Notes: generated by a model from the letters alone, not told the origin. Shown: positions 1 through 8,685, counted from the first letter of the stretch. The stretch: 64,000 nucleotides of DNA from Chloroflexota bacterium (GCA_021783095.1 JAJXUG010000010.1:29593-93592), one strand, 5' to 3'. Program-made: numbers and translations.

Positions 1-708
1 CACACCCAGACCGCGGGCGTCAGCCTCACACCACAGCAGCCGCTCAACAACCTCACGCGCGTCGCCACCCAGGCGCTGGCGGCGATCCTCGGCGGGACGC
101 AGAGCCTCCACACCGACGCCTTCGACGAGGCGCTCGCGGTGCCGACCGCCGAGGCCGCGCTGCTCGCCCTGCGCCAGCAGCAGATCCTGCTCGAGGAGAC
201 GGGCGTCGCGTCCACGGTGGACCCGCTGGGCGGCTCGTGGTTCGTGGAGGCGCTCACCAACCGCGTGGAGCGCGAGGTGTGGCGCTACCTCGACGAGATC
301 GACCGGCGGGGCGGGATGGTGGCCGCGATCGCGGAGGGCTACCCGCAGCGCGAGATCGCCGATTCAGCCTACCGCTTCCAGCGCGAGCTCGACGCGAACG
401 ACCGCGTGATCGTGGGCGTGAACCGCTATGTCGCGGGCGGACCCGTCGCGGTGCCGGTGCTGTCGGTGCCGGAGGGGTCGCTCGAGCGGCACCTCGCCCG
501 GCTCGAGCGGACGCGTCGCGAGCGCGATGCCGCAGAGGTCGAGTCAGCCCTGGCCGGCCTGCGCGAGGCGGCCTCCCGGCCCGGCACCTCCGAGACGAAC
601 CTGATGCCGCACTTCATTCGCTGCGCCGCCGCCTACGCCACGCTCGGGGAGCAGTGCCGGGTCCTGCGCGAGGTCTTCGGCGAGTACCGGGAGCCCGTGG
701 CGGTCTGA
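1..708 (+). CDS. Methylmalonyl-CoA mutase catalytic (large) chain, 3' part
   Basis: Last 235 residues of the cobalamin-dependent mutase that interconverts methylmalonyl-CoA and succinyl-CoA; the 5' part lies outside the window. The visible part starts inside the substrate-binding barrel (HTQTAGVSLT, then QSLHTDAFDEAL and VDPLGGSWFVE, all typical of the family) and stops at GEYRE without a C-terminal B12-binding domain. This is the two-chain form; the matching B12-binding chain is at 20353-20760. No partner gene follows directly, and about 250 bases separate it from the next gene. Identity is clear from the motifs; substrate could also be isobutyryl- or ethylmalonyl-CoA, which share this fold. 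Confidence 0.92.
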   Translation, partial: HTQTAGVSLTPQQPLNNLTRVATQALAAILGGTQSLHTDAFDEALAVPTAEAALLALRQQQILLEETGVASTVDPLGGSWFVEALTNRVEREVWRYLDEIDRRGGMVAAIAEGYPQREIADSAYRFQRELDANDRVIVGVNRYVAGGPVAVPVLSVPEGSLERHLARLERTRRERDAAEVESALAGLREAASRPGTSETNLMPHFIRCAAAYATLGEQCRVLREVFGEYREPVAV

Positions 709-948
709 GCCCTGGCGCCACGACCCGCTGTCGTGCACCCCGGTGCCCGCGGCCCTGGCATGCGGCGGAGGCGCCGCGGCTCACGCTCGGGACCGGGCGA
801 TTCGAGTCCACCCTGACTCGCCGCGACCGGGGACCCGGGATTGACCGCGGCCGGCCGAGGCAAGGATCACGTCAGCCACGGCCAAGCGGGGGCGGGTCGC
901 CGGTCTGGGTCTCGTGCCGATCCTGCCGTCGGGCCGCAGCTCGGGCGT

Positions 949-954
949 TACGAT
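949..954 (+). promoter_or_regulatory. -10 element TACGAT, leaderless
   Basis: TACGAT ends six bases before the ATG at 961. The same geometry recurs at more than ten genes in the window, so transcription probably starts at the start codon. Confidence 0.55.
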
Positions 955-960
955 GCATGC

Positions 961-1455
961 ATGTACTTCGACGCCCTCTCCTTCCTCGAGGACGAACGCG
1001 ACGGGTTCCGCGCCTACGAGGCGCTGCTGGAGCTGACCGACGAGCAGCTGGACCGCCCCGTCGACGCGGCCGGGGGCTGGTCCGGGCGCGACCTCATGGG
1101 CCACATCGTCCTGTGGCAGGAGGCGGCGCTCGCGGCGGCCAAGGAGCTCGCGGTGAACGAGGGCAGCCCGTCGATGGAGCGCATCGAGGCGCAATGGGCC
1201 GCCGGCGGCGGCGACGAGATGAACGCCCAGGGCCTCGCCCGCTTCCGGGCGCTTCCGATGGACGAGGTCCGCTCGACCTTCCGCACGACGGCCGGCGAGC
1301 TGCGGGGCTACCTCACCGTGGTCCCGGAGTCGCGGTGGATCAAGCACGCCGAGCACCAGGAGTACTTCTTCGGCGAGATGACGGAGCACTACGAGGACCA
1401 CGCGAAGGAGCTTCGCGCGATCCTGGACGCGGCCGCCGGGTTGTCCGCCGGATAG
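961..1455 (+). CDS. DinB-like four-helix protein
   Basis: A 164-residue, mostly helical protein related to the DinB/ClbS/maleylpyruvate-isomerase N-terminal superfamily, whose members bind a metal through three histidines and often act as thiol-dependent transferases or hydrolases. Visible support: the region around residue 40 (GGWSGRDLMGHIVLWQE) is the usual first metal-histidine segment, and a second helix near the C-terminus carries HYEDH. The ATG at 961 was chosen because a -10 element lies just upstream and the protein begins in register with the family; an in-frame extension upstream has no family-like sequence. Single gene; substrate unknown. Confidence 0.75.
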   Translation: MYFDALSFLEDERDGFRAYEALLELTDEQLDRPVDAAGGWSGRDLMGHIVLWQEAALAAAKELAVNEGSPSMERIEAQWAAGGGDEMNAQGLARFRALPMDEVRSTFRTTAGELRGYLTVVPESRWIKHAEHQEYFFGEMTEHYEDHAKELRAILDAAAGLSAG

Positions 1456-1553
1456 CCTCGCGGGCGCAGGCGCTCCGGGGGCGGGGCGGCGTCCGGTGGC
1501 CCGCGGACCGGGGCCGGCGGGCCGGGCGGAGGCCTGGCCGGTGGCCGCGCCAC

Positions 1554-1880
1554 TCAGCTCTCGGGCGGCAGCAGGTACAGGGCCATCACCAGCGGCGTGC
1601 GCGCCACCACGCTGTGCTTCGTGTTGGCCGGCATCCGGAGCCACGCCCCAGCCCCGGCGGCCCACGCATCGCCGCCCGCGGTGAGGTCACACTCGCCGGA
1701 GAGGATGTGGATGATCGCCGGGCGCGCCGAGGTGTGCTCGGAGAGGCGCTCGCCGGCGGCGAAGGCGAACAGGACCAGCTCGACACCGGCCTCGTCGGAG
1801 AGCGTCTGGCTGTGGATCCCCCGCGCCGGCAGGGGCGCCTCGGCGAGGAGGCTCGGGAAGAACGTGTGGGACGTTGTCAT
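1554..1880 (-). CDS. Small cupin-domain protein
   Basis: A 108-residue single-domain cupin. Motif 1 is around HTSARPAIIHILSGE and motif 2 around PANTKHSVVA, giving the two-histidine pattern of a metal-binding beta-barrel. Such stand-alone cupins are sensors or small dioxygenase/isomerase-like enzymes; no substrate can be named. On the minus strand, TATCGT ends six bases before the ATG, so the transcript is probably leaderless. It lies downstream of, and in the same direction as, the acetolactate-synthase-like gene, with 63 bases between, and could also be reached by readthrough. Confidence 0.8.
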   Translation of the reverse strand: MTTSHTFFPSLLAEAPLPARGIHSQTLSDEAGVELVLFAFAAGERLSEHTSARPAIIHILSGECDLTAGGDAWAAGAGAWLRMPANTKHSVVARTPLVMALYLLPPES

Positions 1881-1886
1881 GCCCCC

Positions 1887-1892
1887 ACGATA
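1887..1892 (-). promoter_or_regulatory. -10 element TATCGT, leaderless
   Basis: On the minus strand TATCGT is followed by six bases (GGGGGC) and the ATG of the cupin gene. Confidence 0.55.
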
Positions 1893-1943
1893 GGCCCGTC
1901 TTGCGGGAAGCGTGGCCGGCCGGGAGGGGGAGCGCGGTCGATC

Positions 1944-3635
1944 TCAGGAGAGCGCCCCCAGTCGCTCCGTCAGGCGCAGGTTCTCCCGGTAGTCGATGGG
2001 CACGTCCACGACCGACGGGCCGTCGTGCTCGAGTGCGCGCATCAGGGTGGGGTAGAGGTCCGCAGCGGACGTCGGCCGAAAGCCGGCGATCCCGAACGAG
2101 CGCGCATAGTCGACCAGGTCGGGGTTCGTGAAGGCCACGCCGAACGCCTCGCCGAACTCGACCTGCTGCTTCCAGTCGATCAGGCCGTACCCCTCGTCCC
2201 GCCACACCACGACCGTGATGTTCGCGCCGATCCGCCGGGCGGTCTCGAGCTCCTGGGAGTTCATGAGGAACCCGCCGTCGCCGCAGAGCGCAACGACGCG
2301 CCGGTCCGGGTGGACGAGCTTGGCCGCGATGGCTCCGGGCAGGGCGATCCCCATCGCCGCGAAACCATTCGAGATGACGACGGTGTTGGGCTCGTACGTC
2401 GGGTACAGCCGGGCGAGCCACACCTTGTGGGCCCCGACGTCGCTCACGACGATGTCGTGAGGCCCGAGCGCGCGGCGCAAGTCCGCGATCGCCTTCTGGG
2501 GTCGGATCGGCCAGCCGCCGTCCTCCTCGAACGCGTGGAGGTCGGCGAGGATCGCGTTGCGCAGGTCCTGGTGGGCCGCCGTCTCGTGGGCGGCGTGGCG
2601 CGCTCGCGCGTCCTGTCCGCCGATCCCCGATGGCAGGACGGCGGCGAGGAGTCGTCGCAGGGTCCCCTCGATGTCGCCGATCAGCTCCACGTCGGGCCGG
2701 TACGCCGCGTCCACCTCGGCCGGCGCCGTGTCGATGTGGATGATCCGCTTGCGGCCGTCCGGGTTCCAGCGCGACGGCGCGTACTCCACGAGGTCGTAGC
2801 CCACCGCGATCACGAGGTCGGAGCGGTCGAACCCCGTGAGGACGTGGTCGCGTGCCTGGAGGCCCACCGCGAGCAGCGAGAGGTGGCTCCGGTCGTCGAT
2901 GGCACCCTTGCCCATGAAGGTCGCCGCCACGGGCACGTGGAGGCCCTGGGCGAACGCACGGAGCTCCGGCGCGGCGCTCCGGCGCAGGACGCCGTTGCCG
3001 GCGAGGACGATGGGCCGACTTGAGCCGGCGATCAGCCTCGCGGCGTGGGCGATCGCCTCGTCCGTGGGCTCCGGGAAGTAGGCCTGCGTCGGCGCGAGGG
3101 GGCGGAGGTCGTCGTCCACCGGCGTCGCGGCGATGTTCTCAGGCAGCTCCACGTGGGTGGGCCCCGGCTTCTCGAGGCGCGCCACGCGGAACGCCGTGCT
3201 CACGATCTCCGGGATCGCGCCCGCCTGCTCCACGCGCTGGTTCCACTTGGTCACCGGCTCGAGCATGCGCACGATGTCCACGAACTGGTGCGCGACCTTG
3301 TGCGTGCGGTCCAGTCCCGCCTGCCCGGTGAGCGCCACCATGGGGGCGTGGTCGAGGAAGGCGTCGGCGATGCCTGTCACGAGGTTCGTCGCGCCGGGTC
3401 CGAGGGTGGCCATGGCCACCGCGGCGCGTCCGGTGAGCCGGCCGTAGACGTCGGCCATGAAGGCCGCGCCCTGCTCGTGGCGCGTGGTCACGTGGCGGAC
3501 GGCGTCCTGGCGGCCGAGGGCGTCGAGCACGTCCATGGTCTCCTCGCCGGGGACGGAGAAGACGTACTCGCAGCCCTCGACGGCGAGGCACTCGACGAGC
3601 AGCGCGGCTGCCGTCCGATCGCCGGCGCCCGCCAC
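1944..3635 (-). CDS. Thiamine-diphosphate enzyme, acetolactate synthase large-subunit family
   Basis: A 563-residue protein with the three-domain layout of acetolactate synthase: N-terminal pyrimidine-binding domain with the catalytic glutamate in SVPGEET, a central domain, and a C-terminal ThDP-binding domain with GDGGFLMN. The stretch YGLIDWKQ after the ThDP motif resembles catabolic or stand-alone acetolactate synthases. These condense two pyruvates to 2-acetolactate in the cytoplasm. No regulatory small subunit (ilvN) or ilvC lies nearby, which favours a catabolic or overflow role or another 2-oxoacid decarboxylation over valine synthesis. The start is a GTG; an in-frame TAG stands just upstream. 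Confidence 0.82.
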   Translation of the reverse strand: MAGAGDRTAAALLVECLAVEGCEYVFSVPGEETMDVLDALGRQDAVRHVTTRHEQGAAFMADVYGRLTGRAAVAMATLGPGATNLVTGIADAFLDHAPMVALTGQAGLDRTHKVAHQFVDIVRMLEPVTKWNQRVEQAGAIPEIVSTAFRVARLEKPGPTHVELPENIAATPVDDDLRPLAPTQAYFPEPTDEAIAHAARLIAGSSRPIVLAGNGVLRRSAAPELRAFAQGLHVPVAATFMGKGAIDDRSHLSLLAVGLQARDHVLTGFDRSDLVIAVGYDLVEYAPSRWNPDGRKRIIHIDTAPAEVDAAYRPDVELIGDIEGTLRRLLAAVLPSGIGGQDARARHAAHETAAHQDLRNAILADLHAFEEDGGWPIRPQKAIADLRRALGPHDIVVSDVGAHKVWLARLYPTYEPNTVVISNGFAAMGIALPGAIAAKLVHPDRRVVALCGDGGFLMNSQELETARRIGANITVVVWRDEGYGLIDWKQQVEFGEAFGVAFTNPDLVDYARSFGIAGFRPTSAADLYPTLMRALEHDGPSVVDVPIDYRENLRLTERLGALS

Positions 3636-3808
3636 CTAGCGGCGGACCTTGCTGCGCGGGATGGCGCCCGGGGCGAAGGGCGCGACGTGGACGATGGGGA
3701 CGATCGTCTGGGTGTCCGTGTGGGTGGGACCTCCTGCCGCCGACACTGTACGCCGCGGACGCCGAGATGAGGTCCTCGGCGCCCGGGCGGGGCAGGGGAG
3801 CGTCCCGG

Positions 3809-4207
3809 TCAGCTCGCGAGCGCGCTGCCGACGCGGATCTTCGGCGGGTTCTCGAAGTGCTTCTTCACCGCGCACTGCTCGGCGGCCCGCACGACCGCGT
3901 CGGCGTACTTCTCGGGGAAGGCGGCGGGGAGCTCGATCGTCACGTCCACCTGGCTCACCAGGTGCGTGCTCGGGTCGAACTGCATGTTCTGGACCAGTCG
4001 GACCCCGTCGGTCGGGATGCCGCGCTGGCGGCAGAAGCCGAGCACGTAGATGCCCGCGCAGGTCCCGATCGTCGAGAGGAAGGTCGCGAACGGCGTCGGC
4101 GCCGAGCTCTGACCGCCGCCGGACGGCGGCTGGTCGGTGGGCACGACGAAGCCGCCGAAGTGGGCGTCCACGCGGGCGCCGCCGGGGAAGTCGACGATCA
4201 TTTCCAT
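3809..4207 (-). CDS. OsmC/Ohr-family peroxidase-like protein
   Basis: 132 residues with the OsmC fold: an early beta region (HFGG), then the helix with the first redox cysteine in STIGTCAGIYVLGF and the second in EQCAVKKHF. OsmC and Ohr proteins reduce organic hydroperoxides or persulfides with this cysteine pair. The ATG at 4207 was chosen because AGAGGTG lies six bases upstream; a GTG at 4216 is in frame but has no ribosome site. Upstream are a -10 (TATGCT, 4355-4360, minus) and an operator shared with the thioredoxin/glutaredoxin block, so it is probably part of a thiol-redox regulon. Confidence 0.88.
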   Translation of the reverse strand: MEMIVDFPGGARVDAHFGGFVVPTDQPPSGGGQSSAPTPFATFLSTIGTCAGIYVLGFCRQRGIPTDGVRLVQNMQFDPSTHLVSQVDVTIELPAAFPEKYADAVVRAAEQCAVKKHFENPPKIRVGSALAS

Positions 4208-4354
4208 TTGCAACACCTCTTCATGCCGGCGCCCTCGGGTGGTCCCCGGACCGCAGGTCCCTGCTCACTCGGGCGTCGTCGCCGTCGTTCGAGCTCGCGT
4301 CGTTCCGCGGCCGCCGTGGGGCGGTTCCCCCATCGCAGGCCGTTCGCTGGCAGA

Positions 4355-4360
4355 AGCATA
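4355..4360 (-). promoter_or_regulatory. -10 element TATGCT for osmC-like gene
   Basis: TATGCT on the minus strand, eight bases downstream of the shared operator; the mRNA would have a leader of about 140 bases before the OsmC start. Confidence 0.45.
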
Positions 4361-4368
4361 GGCGAAAG

Positions 4369-4384
4369 TTGCGTACTTGCGCAA
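4369..4384 (-). promoter_or_regulatory. Operator site 1, TTGCG-N3-TTGCGCAA
   Basis: TTGCGTACTTGCGCAA on the plus strand, containing the perfect 12-base palindrome ACTTGCGCAAGT. It lies just upstream of the osmC -10. The same 16-base pattern recurs at 8779-8794 and 14722-14737; the likely binder is the ArsR protein encoded at 14408-14701. Confidence 0.7.
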
Positions 4385-4435
4385 GTGTGCATCCCGACAC
4401 ATGCTGACCGCCCGGTCGCGATGGGCCGAACGACG

Positions 4436-4816
4436 TCAGGGGGTGGCGGCGCTGCGGGCCTCAAGCCAGTCCCGGAGCGCCGTGACCGAGAACAGGTCGC
4501 TCTCGAGGTCCTTGAGGGCTGTCGTGGGCTGCGTGTCGGCGGGCAGCTCGAAGGCGGCGAGCACTTCGGGGAGCGGGACGTTCCAGGCGGCGGCGACGTC
4601 ACCGAGCGCCATCCAGCCCTTGATCTCGGTGACGGCCGCGCCATCGAGGGTGACGGGCTCTCCGCCCGCCGTCGTCCGGCCCGACGTCTGGAAGGTGCCG
4701 GTGGCCATGCCCAGCCCGATCGCGCCCGCGAACACCGCGACGACGAGGAGCCCGAAGGCGACAGGGGGTATCCGCCGGCGCCGGACCGGGCGTACGACGG
4801 GCGTGCTGGTCTCCAT
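4436..4816 (-). CDS. Small membrane-anchored partner of the NapH-like protein
   Basis: 126 residues: a basic N-terminus (RRRR), one membrane helix at about residues 19-40, and an extracytoplasmic helical domain with IKGWMALGDVAAAWNVPLPE and LKDL, a pattern I associate with proteins next to NapH-type ferredoxins but cannot name. The gene follows the NapH-like gene by 26 bases. The internal ATG at 4816 is preferred over the one at 4834 because AAGGAG stands six bases before it. Probably a structural or regulatory partner of the iron-sulfur membrane protein; no catalytic residues are evident. Confidence 0.7.
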   Translation of the reverse strand: METSTPVVRPVRRRRIPPVAFGLLVVAVFAGAIGLGMATGTFQTSGRTTAGGEPVTLDGAAVTEIKGWMALGDVAAAWNVPLPEVLAAFELPADTQPTTALKDLESDLFSVTALRDWLEARSAATP

Positions 4817-4842
4817 GATGGTCTCCTTGCTCATGCCCGGCC

Positions 4843-5763
4843 TCAGACCGGGAGTCCGACGTGGAGTTCGAGCGCGTCCGCGCGCGGGCACGCCTCCACG
4901 CATTCCAGGCAGCCGATGCAATCGGCCGAGGTGATGGCGGCCGCCTTCGCGACGTCGATGCCCATCGGGCAGCTCCTGGTGCACAGGCTGCAGTCGACGC
5001 AGGCGGCCGCTGACCGCTCGAGCCGCACGGGGCTGAAGCGGGCGACGATGCCGTTGACGGCGCCCAGCGGGCAGGCGTAGCGGCACCACGGCCGAGCGAC
5101 GAACAGCGCCCCGACCAGCAGCAGCGCGAGGACGACGAGGCCGAACCCGGTGCTCTCCCGGCCGATGTCGAGCAGGGCGATCCATGGGTCGACGTCCCGG
5201 AAGACCATGAGGCCGAACGTGGCGGTGCCCCAGACGGCCCAGGCCAGCACCGCATACTTGAGGAACCGGAGCGGCCGGTCGAGGACGGCCAGCGGGGCAG
5301 CCCTCCGGCGGAGCGCGCGCATCGCGCGGAAGACCGCGGGCACGCGGTGCTGGACGAGGGAGCTGATGCCGGCGACCACGTCCTGGAGGAACCCGAGCGG
5401 GCAGATCCAGCCGCAGAAGGCGCCGCGGGCGAAGAAGGCCAGGAGCAGCACCGCGCCGGCCAGCACCAGGTTGGACGAGTGCACGTGGGCCACGAAGAAG
5501 CCCCCGGTCAGGAACGTGACCAGCGTTTCGACGCCGCCGAACGGGCAGAGGGCCTCCGGGCTCGCCCCGATCGCGTCCGCCGCCGCCACGACCGCCCGGT
5601 CGATGACGGCCCACAGGATGGAGAGCGCAACCGCGAGCTGGATCCCCCGGCGGAGTCCCTGGATCCCGCGCAGGGCGGCGAACCCGCGGCGGGGCCGCCG
5701 CGCGGCCACGGTCCGCCGGGGTCGCGGTTGCGCGTCGCGGATCACGAGCGGCTGCCCGGTCAC
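4843..5763 (-). CDS. NapH/CcoG-like membrane protein with two 4Fe-4S clusters
   Basis: 306 residues with about four membrane helices. Cysteine motifs in order: CPFGG, CGWICPLGF and CRYACPLG in the membrane part (typical of NapH, MauN, NosR and CcoG), then a cytoplasmic ferredoxin domain with CVDCSLCTRSCP and CIGCLECVEACP for two [4Fe-4S] clusters. Such proteins pass electrons between a quinol or ferredoxin pool and periplasmic or membrane partners. The start is a GTG whose first bases overlap the stop of a 25-codon ORF (GTGA), so translation is probably coupled. It forms an operon with the membrane partner downstream. The electron acceptor is not evident. Confidence 0.85.
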   Translation of the reverse strand: MTGQPLVIRDAQPRPRRTVAARRPRRGFAALRGIQGLRRGIQLAVALSILWAVIDRAVVAAADAIGASPEALCPFGGVETLVTFLTGGFFVAHVHSSNLVLAGAVLLLAFFARGAFCGWICPLGFLQDVVAGISSLVQHRVPAVFRAMRALRRRAAPLAVLDRPLRFLKYAVLAWAVWGTATFGLMVFRDVDPWIALLDIGRESTGFGLVVLALLLVGALFVARPWCRYACPLGAVNGIVARFSPVRLERSAAACVDCSLCTRSCPMGIDVAKAAAITSADCIGCLECVEACPRADALELHVGLPV

Positions 5764-5837
5764 CGCCGCGCTCCCGAGGGGCGAGCCGTGCCCGCGAGGG
5801 CCGGCGGGCGGGGGACTGCGGTGGGCAGCGATCTCAT
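5760..5837 (-). CDS. 25-residue upstream ORF coupled to the NapH-like gene
   Basis: ATG at 5837 with an excellent ribosome site (AAGGAG, seven-base spacing), 25 codons, and a TGA overlapping the GTG of the NapH-like gene. The peptide is rich in Pro, Ala and Arg and resembles nothing I know. The GTG itself has no clear ribosome site, so the short ORF may serve to deliver ribosomes. It is also possible that a frameshift joins the two frames and that this is the true N-terminus. Confidence 0.45.
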   Translation of the reverse strand: MRSLPTAVPRPPALAGTARPSGARR

Positions 5838-6189
5838 GGCGTGGCTCCTTGGGCTGGAGGCGCCGCGTGGGATCCGTTGTCCCGCGGTGCCGTCCCGAAC
5901 AGGCTCCGGGCGCACGGTGAACCGCCCGTGGAGACGCGATGGAGATTGCGGCGTCGCACGTGCGGTTTTGATGGACGCGGTCGCCGCGGGCGCTGGACTG
6001 CTCGGGCTCCCGCCTCCCGGCCGGGCCCGTGAGCCCCGCCCGCGTGAGCGACGCGGCAACCGACATTCCCGCGCGATTTCCACCCGGGCTCCACGAGGCG
6101 TCCACGAACGCCGATGACGATGGCTCCTGTCAGCGCCCCGACCGGGACCCTCCCACCAATCGGGCGCGGCACCGATGGAGGCCACAGAC
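5838..6189. other. Divergent spacer, about 350 bases
   Basis: Separates the minus-strand NapH operon from the plus-strand secreted-protein gene. It must hold promoters for both, but I see no convincing -10 pair, operator palindrome or riboswitch-like fold. Confidence 0.3.
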
Positions 6190-6774
6190 GTGAAGAAGCT
6201 CCTCACACCGATCGCAGGCGCCAGCCTGTTCCTCATGGTCGCGGCAGGCGCGGCCGCCGCCGCCACGCCCGCCACGCCCGCTCCGGCGATCACGGCGCCG
6301 AGCGCCACGACCGCACCGACGGCCGCCCCGACCGTCGCGCCCGGCCCCCTCGCCGCGATCCTCGGCCTCACGGACGCGGAGGTGGCGACGCTTCGCCAGC
6401 AGGGCCTCAGCCTGGCCCAGATCGCTGCGCGCCAGCACGTCGACCCGCAGAAGCTGATCGACGCCCTCGTCGCCCAGTGGTCCTCGCGCATCGACGCCCG
6501 GCTCGCGGTCGGCGCGATCACCGCGGACCGGGCCAAGACGCTCAAGGACAACCTCGCCGCACAGGCCAAGGCGATGGTCAACCAGACCACGCTCGGCGGC
6601 ATGCGCGGTGCGGCGGTCGGCGCGGGCCCGAACGGGACCGCGCGGGGCATGGGCGCCGGTCCGGCGGCCAATGGCGCGCCCCGAGCGGCCGGGGCGGGCC
6701 GGGGCGGGGCGATGCGGGGTGCCGGCTACGGCACCGGCGTGTGCCCCCTGCCCACGACGGCGCCCTCGAACTGA
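6190..6774 (+). CDS. Secreted Ala-rich protein with a helical repeat domain
   Basis: 194 residues: signal peptide (about 1-24, VKKLL then a hydrophobic core ending in AAAA), a low-complexity Ala/Pro/Thr linker, a helical domain of about 75 residues (ILGLTDAEVATLRQQG, RIDARLAVGAITADRA) and a Gly/Ala/Arg-rich tail with one cysteine. The GTG at 6190 is chosen because GGAGG lies eight bases upstream; the in-frame ATG at 6175 has no ribosome site. Similar small exported proteins often precede two-component systems, as here, and may be the sensed or controlled envelope component. No enzymatic motif. Confidence 0.65.
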   Translation: MKKLLTPIAGASLFLMVAAGAAAAATPATPAPAITAPSATTAPTAAPTVAPGPLAAILGLTDAEVATLRQQGLSLAQIAARQHVDPQKLIDALVAQWSSRIDARLAVGAITADRAKTLKDNLAAQAKAMVNQTTLGGMRGAAVGAGPNGTARGMGAGPAANGAPRAAGAGRGGAMRGAGYGTGVCPLPTTAPSN

Positions 6775-6832
6775 GCCAGTCGGCAGGGCGGGCGCCTCAG
6801 CGCGGGGCGCCCGCCCTACCATGGTCTGCGCC

Positions 6833-7534
6833 ATGAGCACCATCCTCGTCGTCGATGACGAGCCCCACATCCGCGAGATCGTCGGCTCGTACCTCGCCCG
6901 CGAGGGCCACGAGGTCCGCTACGCAGCGGACGGCAACGAGGCCCTGGCGTCCGCTCTCGAGGCCGAGCCCGACCTGATCGTCCTCGACCTCATGCTCCCC
7001 GGGCGCTCCGGGTTCGACGTCCTGCGCGAGCTCCGCGCCGCCGGCCGCCGCCCGGCCCTCATCATGCTCACCGCCCGCGACGAGGTGATCGACCGGGTCG
7101 CGGGGCTCGAGATCGGGGCCGACGACTATGTCACCAAGCCGTTCGAGCCGCGCGAGCTCGTCGCCCGCGTCGGCGCCGTGCTGCGTCGCGTGACCGCGTC
7201 GGGGTCGGCAGCTCCCGCGCTGGCCGCTGCGCCCACCCGCGCCTACCTCGACCTCGAGATCGACGAGCCGGCGCGCGAGGTCCGTCGAGAACGCGTGGAC
7301 CTGGGCCTCACGCGCGCCGAGTTCGACCTGTTCGTCGCGCTCGCCGAGGTCCCCGGCGTCACCTGGACGCGGGCGCAGCTCGGCGAGCGGGTGTTCGGCG
7401 AGGAGTTCGACGCCTTCGACCGGACCATCGACAGCCACGTCAAGAACCTGCGGCGCAAGCTCGGCGGACGGGCGGGGGGCCGCGACTACGTCGAGACCAT
7501 CCGCGGCGTGGGCTATCGGGCGGCACGCGAATGA
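6833..7534 (+). CDS. OmpR-family response regulator
   Basis: 233 residues: receiver domain with acidic pair (VVDDEP), phospho-acceptor Asp in VLDLMLPG, Thr in MLTARD and Lys in VTKPF, followed by a winged-helix DNA-binding domain ending in VETIRGVGYRAA. It overlaps the kinase gene by four bases, so the two form a cognate pair. Start at the second ATG (6833); an in-frame ATG at 6821 would add four residues. A possible -10 (TACCAT, 6817-6822) lies ten bases upstream. Target genes are not evident; the preceding secreted-protein gene is the obvious candidate. Confidence 0.93.
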   Translation: MSTILVVDDEPHIREIVGSYLAREGHEVRYAADGNEALASALEAEPDLIVLDLMLPGRSGFDVLRELRAAGRRPALIMLTARDEVIDRVAGLEIGADDYVTKPFEPRELVARVGAVLRRVTASGSAAPALAAAPTRAYLDLEIDEPAREVRRERVDLGLTRAEFDLFVALAEVPGVTWTRAQLGERVFGEEFDAFDRTIDSHVKNLRRKLGGRAGGRDYVETIRGVGYRAARE

Positions 7535-8685
7535 ACGCCCCCCGGTTCGCCCACACCGGCCTCGCGGTCCGGCTGGCGCTGGCGTTCGCCGGGGTTGCGC
7601 TCGCCGCGGCGCTGGCCGTCGCAGTCGCCGCTCCCCCCATCGTCGGGCGCGGGTTCGCCGCCATGCAGGCAGGCGAGGGGTCGCTCGGGCTGGGCCCGGG
7701 GCGCGGGCCGGGCATGGGTGCCGGCGCGGGCGGTCCGGGTGCGTATGCCGCGCAGGTCCAGCAGGACACGACGATGACGATCGTGCTCGTGGCCGTCGTC
7801 GCGGCGGTCCTCGCGTCGATCCTCGGCGCCTACCTCGCGCGCCGGGTCGCCCAGCCGCTCGTCCGCCTCGAGGCGACCGCCGCCGCCGTCGCGCAGGGCA
7901 ACCTTGCCGCCAGGTCGGGCCTCGCGGACCGCGCCGACGAGATCGGCTCGCTCGGGCGCTCCTTCGATGCCATGGCCGCGGACCTCGAGCGCCTCGAGGT
8001 GTCCCGGCGGCGCTTCTTCCAGGACGCGGCCCACGAGATGAAGACGCCGCTGGCGGTGATCGACGCCACCGCCGCCGCCGTGATGGACGGCGTCTACGCC
8101 CACGACGACCGCCACCTCGCGACGATCCGTGAGCAGGCGCGCGTCCTCGGCCGTGTGGTCGACGACCTGCGCACGATCAGCCTCGCGGACACCGGCGGCC
8201 TGGCGCTCGAACTCGGTTGCGTCAGGCTGGGCGAGGTGCTCGCCGCCGTTGCGTCGGCCTTCGCGGTGCGGGCGGAGGCCGGCGGCGTGGCGCTGTCCGT
8301 GTCGCCGGCGCCCGGTGGCGATCCGGTGGTCCGCGTGGACCGCGACCGGTTCGCCCGGGCCCTCGCGACGATGGTCGACAACGCCATCCGCTTCGCACCC
8401 GCGGGCGGCCACGTCGTGATCCGGGGGAGCAGCCCAACCGCCGCCACGGCGCGGGTCGAGGTCCTCGACGACGGGCCGGGCGTGGCCGCCGAGGATGTCC
8501 CGCGGGTCTTCGACCGGCTCTACCAGGCGGACGTCAGCCGCGACCGGTCGTCCGGGACGTCGGGGCTCGGCCTCGCCATCGCCCGCGCGATCGCGGAGGC
8601 GCACGGCGGGCGCGTGGGGCTGGACAACCGCGAGGGCGGCGGCGCGGCCTTCTGGATCGAGGTCCCGCGGGCCGCGGTCCGCTGA
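7531..8685 (+). CDS. Sensor histidine kinase
   Basis: 384 residues. Two membrane helices (about 10-32 and 83-103) flank a short Gly-rich extracytoplasmic loop, then a HAMP linker, the dimerisation helix with the phospho-histidine in DAAHEMKTPL, and the ATPase domain with N box (DNAIRFAP), DDGPGVAAED and SGLGLAIA. The sensory loop of about 50 residues is too small for a folded ligand domain, so it may sense the membrane or another protein. Overlaps the response-regulator gene by ATGA. Confidence 0.93.
   Translation: MNAPRFAHTGLAVRLALAFAGVALAAALAVAVAAPPIVGRGFAAMQAGEGSLGLGPGRGPGMGAGAGGPGAYAAQVQQDTTMTIVLVAVVAAVLASILGAYLARRVAQPLVRLEATAAAVAQGNLAARSGLADRADEIGSLGRSFDAMAADLERLEVSRRRFFQDAAHEMKTPLAVIDATAAAVMDGVYAHDDRHLATIREQARVLGRVVDDLRTISLADTGGLALELGCVRLGEVLAAVASAFAVRAEAGGVALSVSPAPGGDPVVRVDRDRFARALATMVDNAIRFAPAGGHVVIRGSSPTAATARVEVLDDGPGVAAEDVPRVFDRLYQADVSRDRSSGTSGLGLAIARAIAEAHGGRVGLDNREGGGAAFWIEVPRAAVR

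Noticed and set aside
237..3023. Plus-strand ORF of about 930 codons
   Set aside because: Overlaps the mutase, DinB, cupin and ThDP-enzyme genes out of frame; no domain.
5838..6189. Riboswitch upstream of the NapH or secreted-protein gene
   Set aside because: No recognisable cobalamin, SAM or other aptamer core could be drawn by eye.
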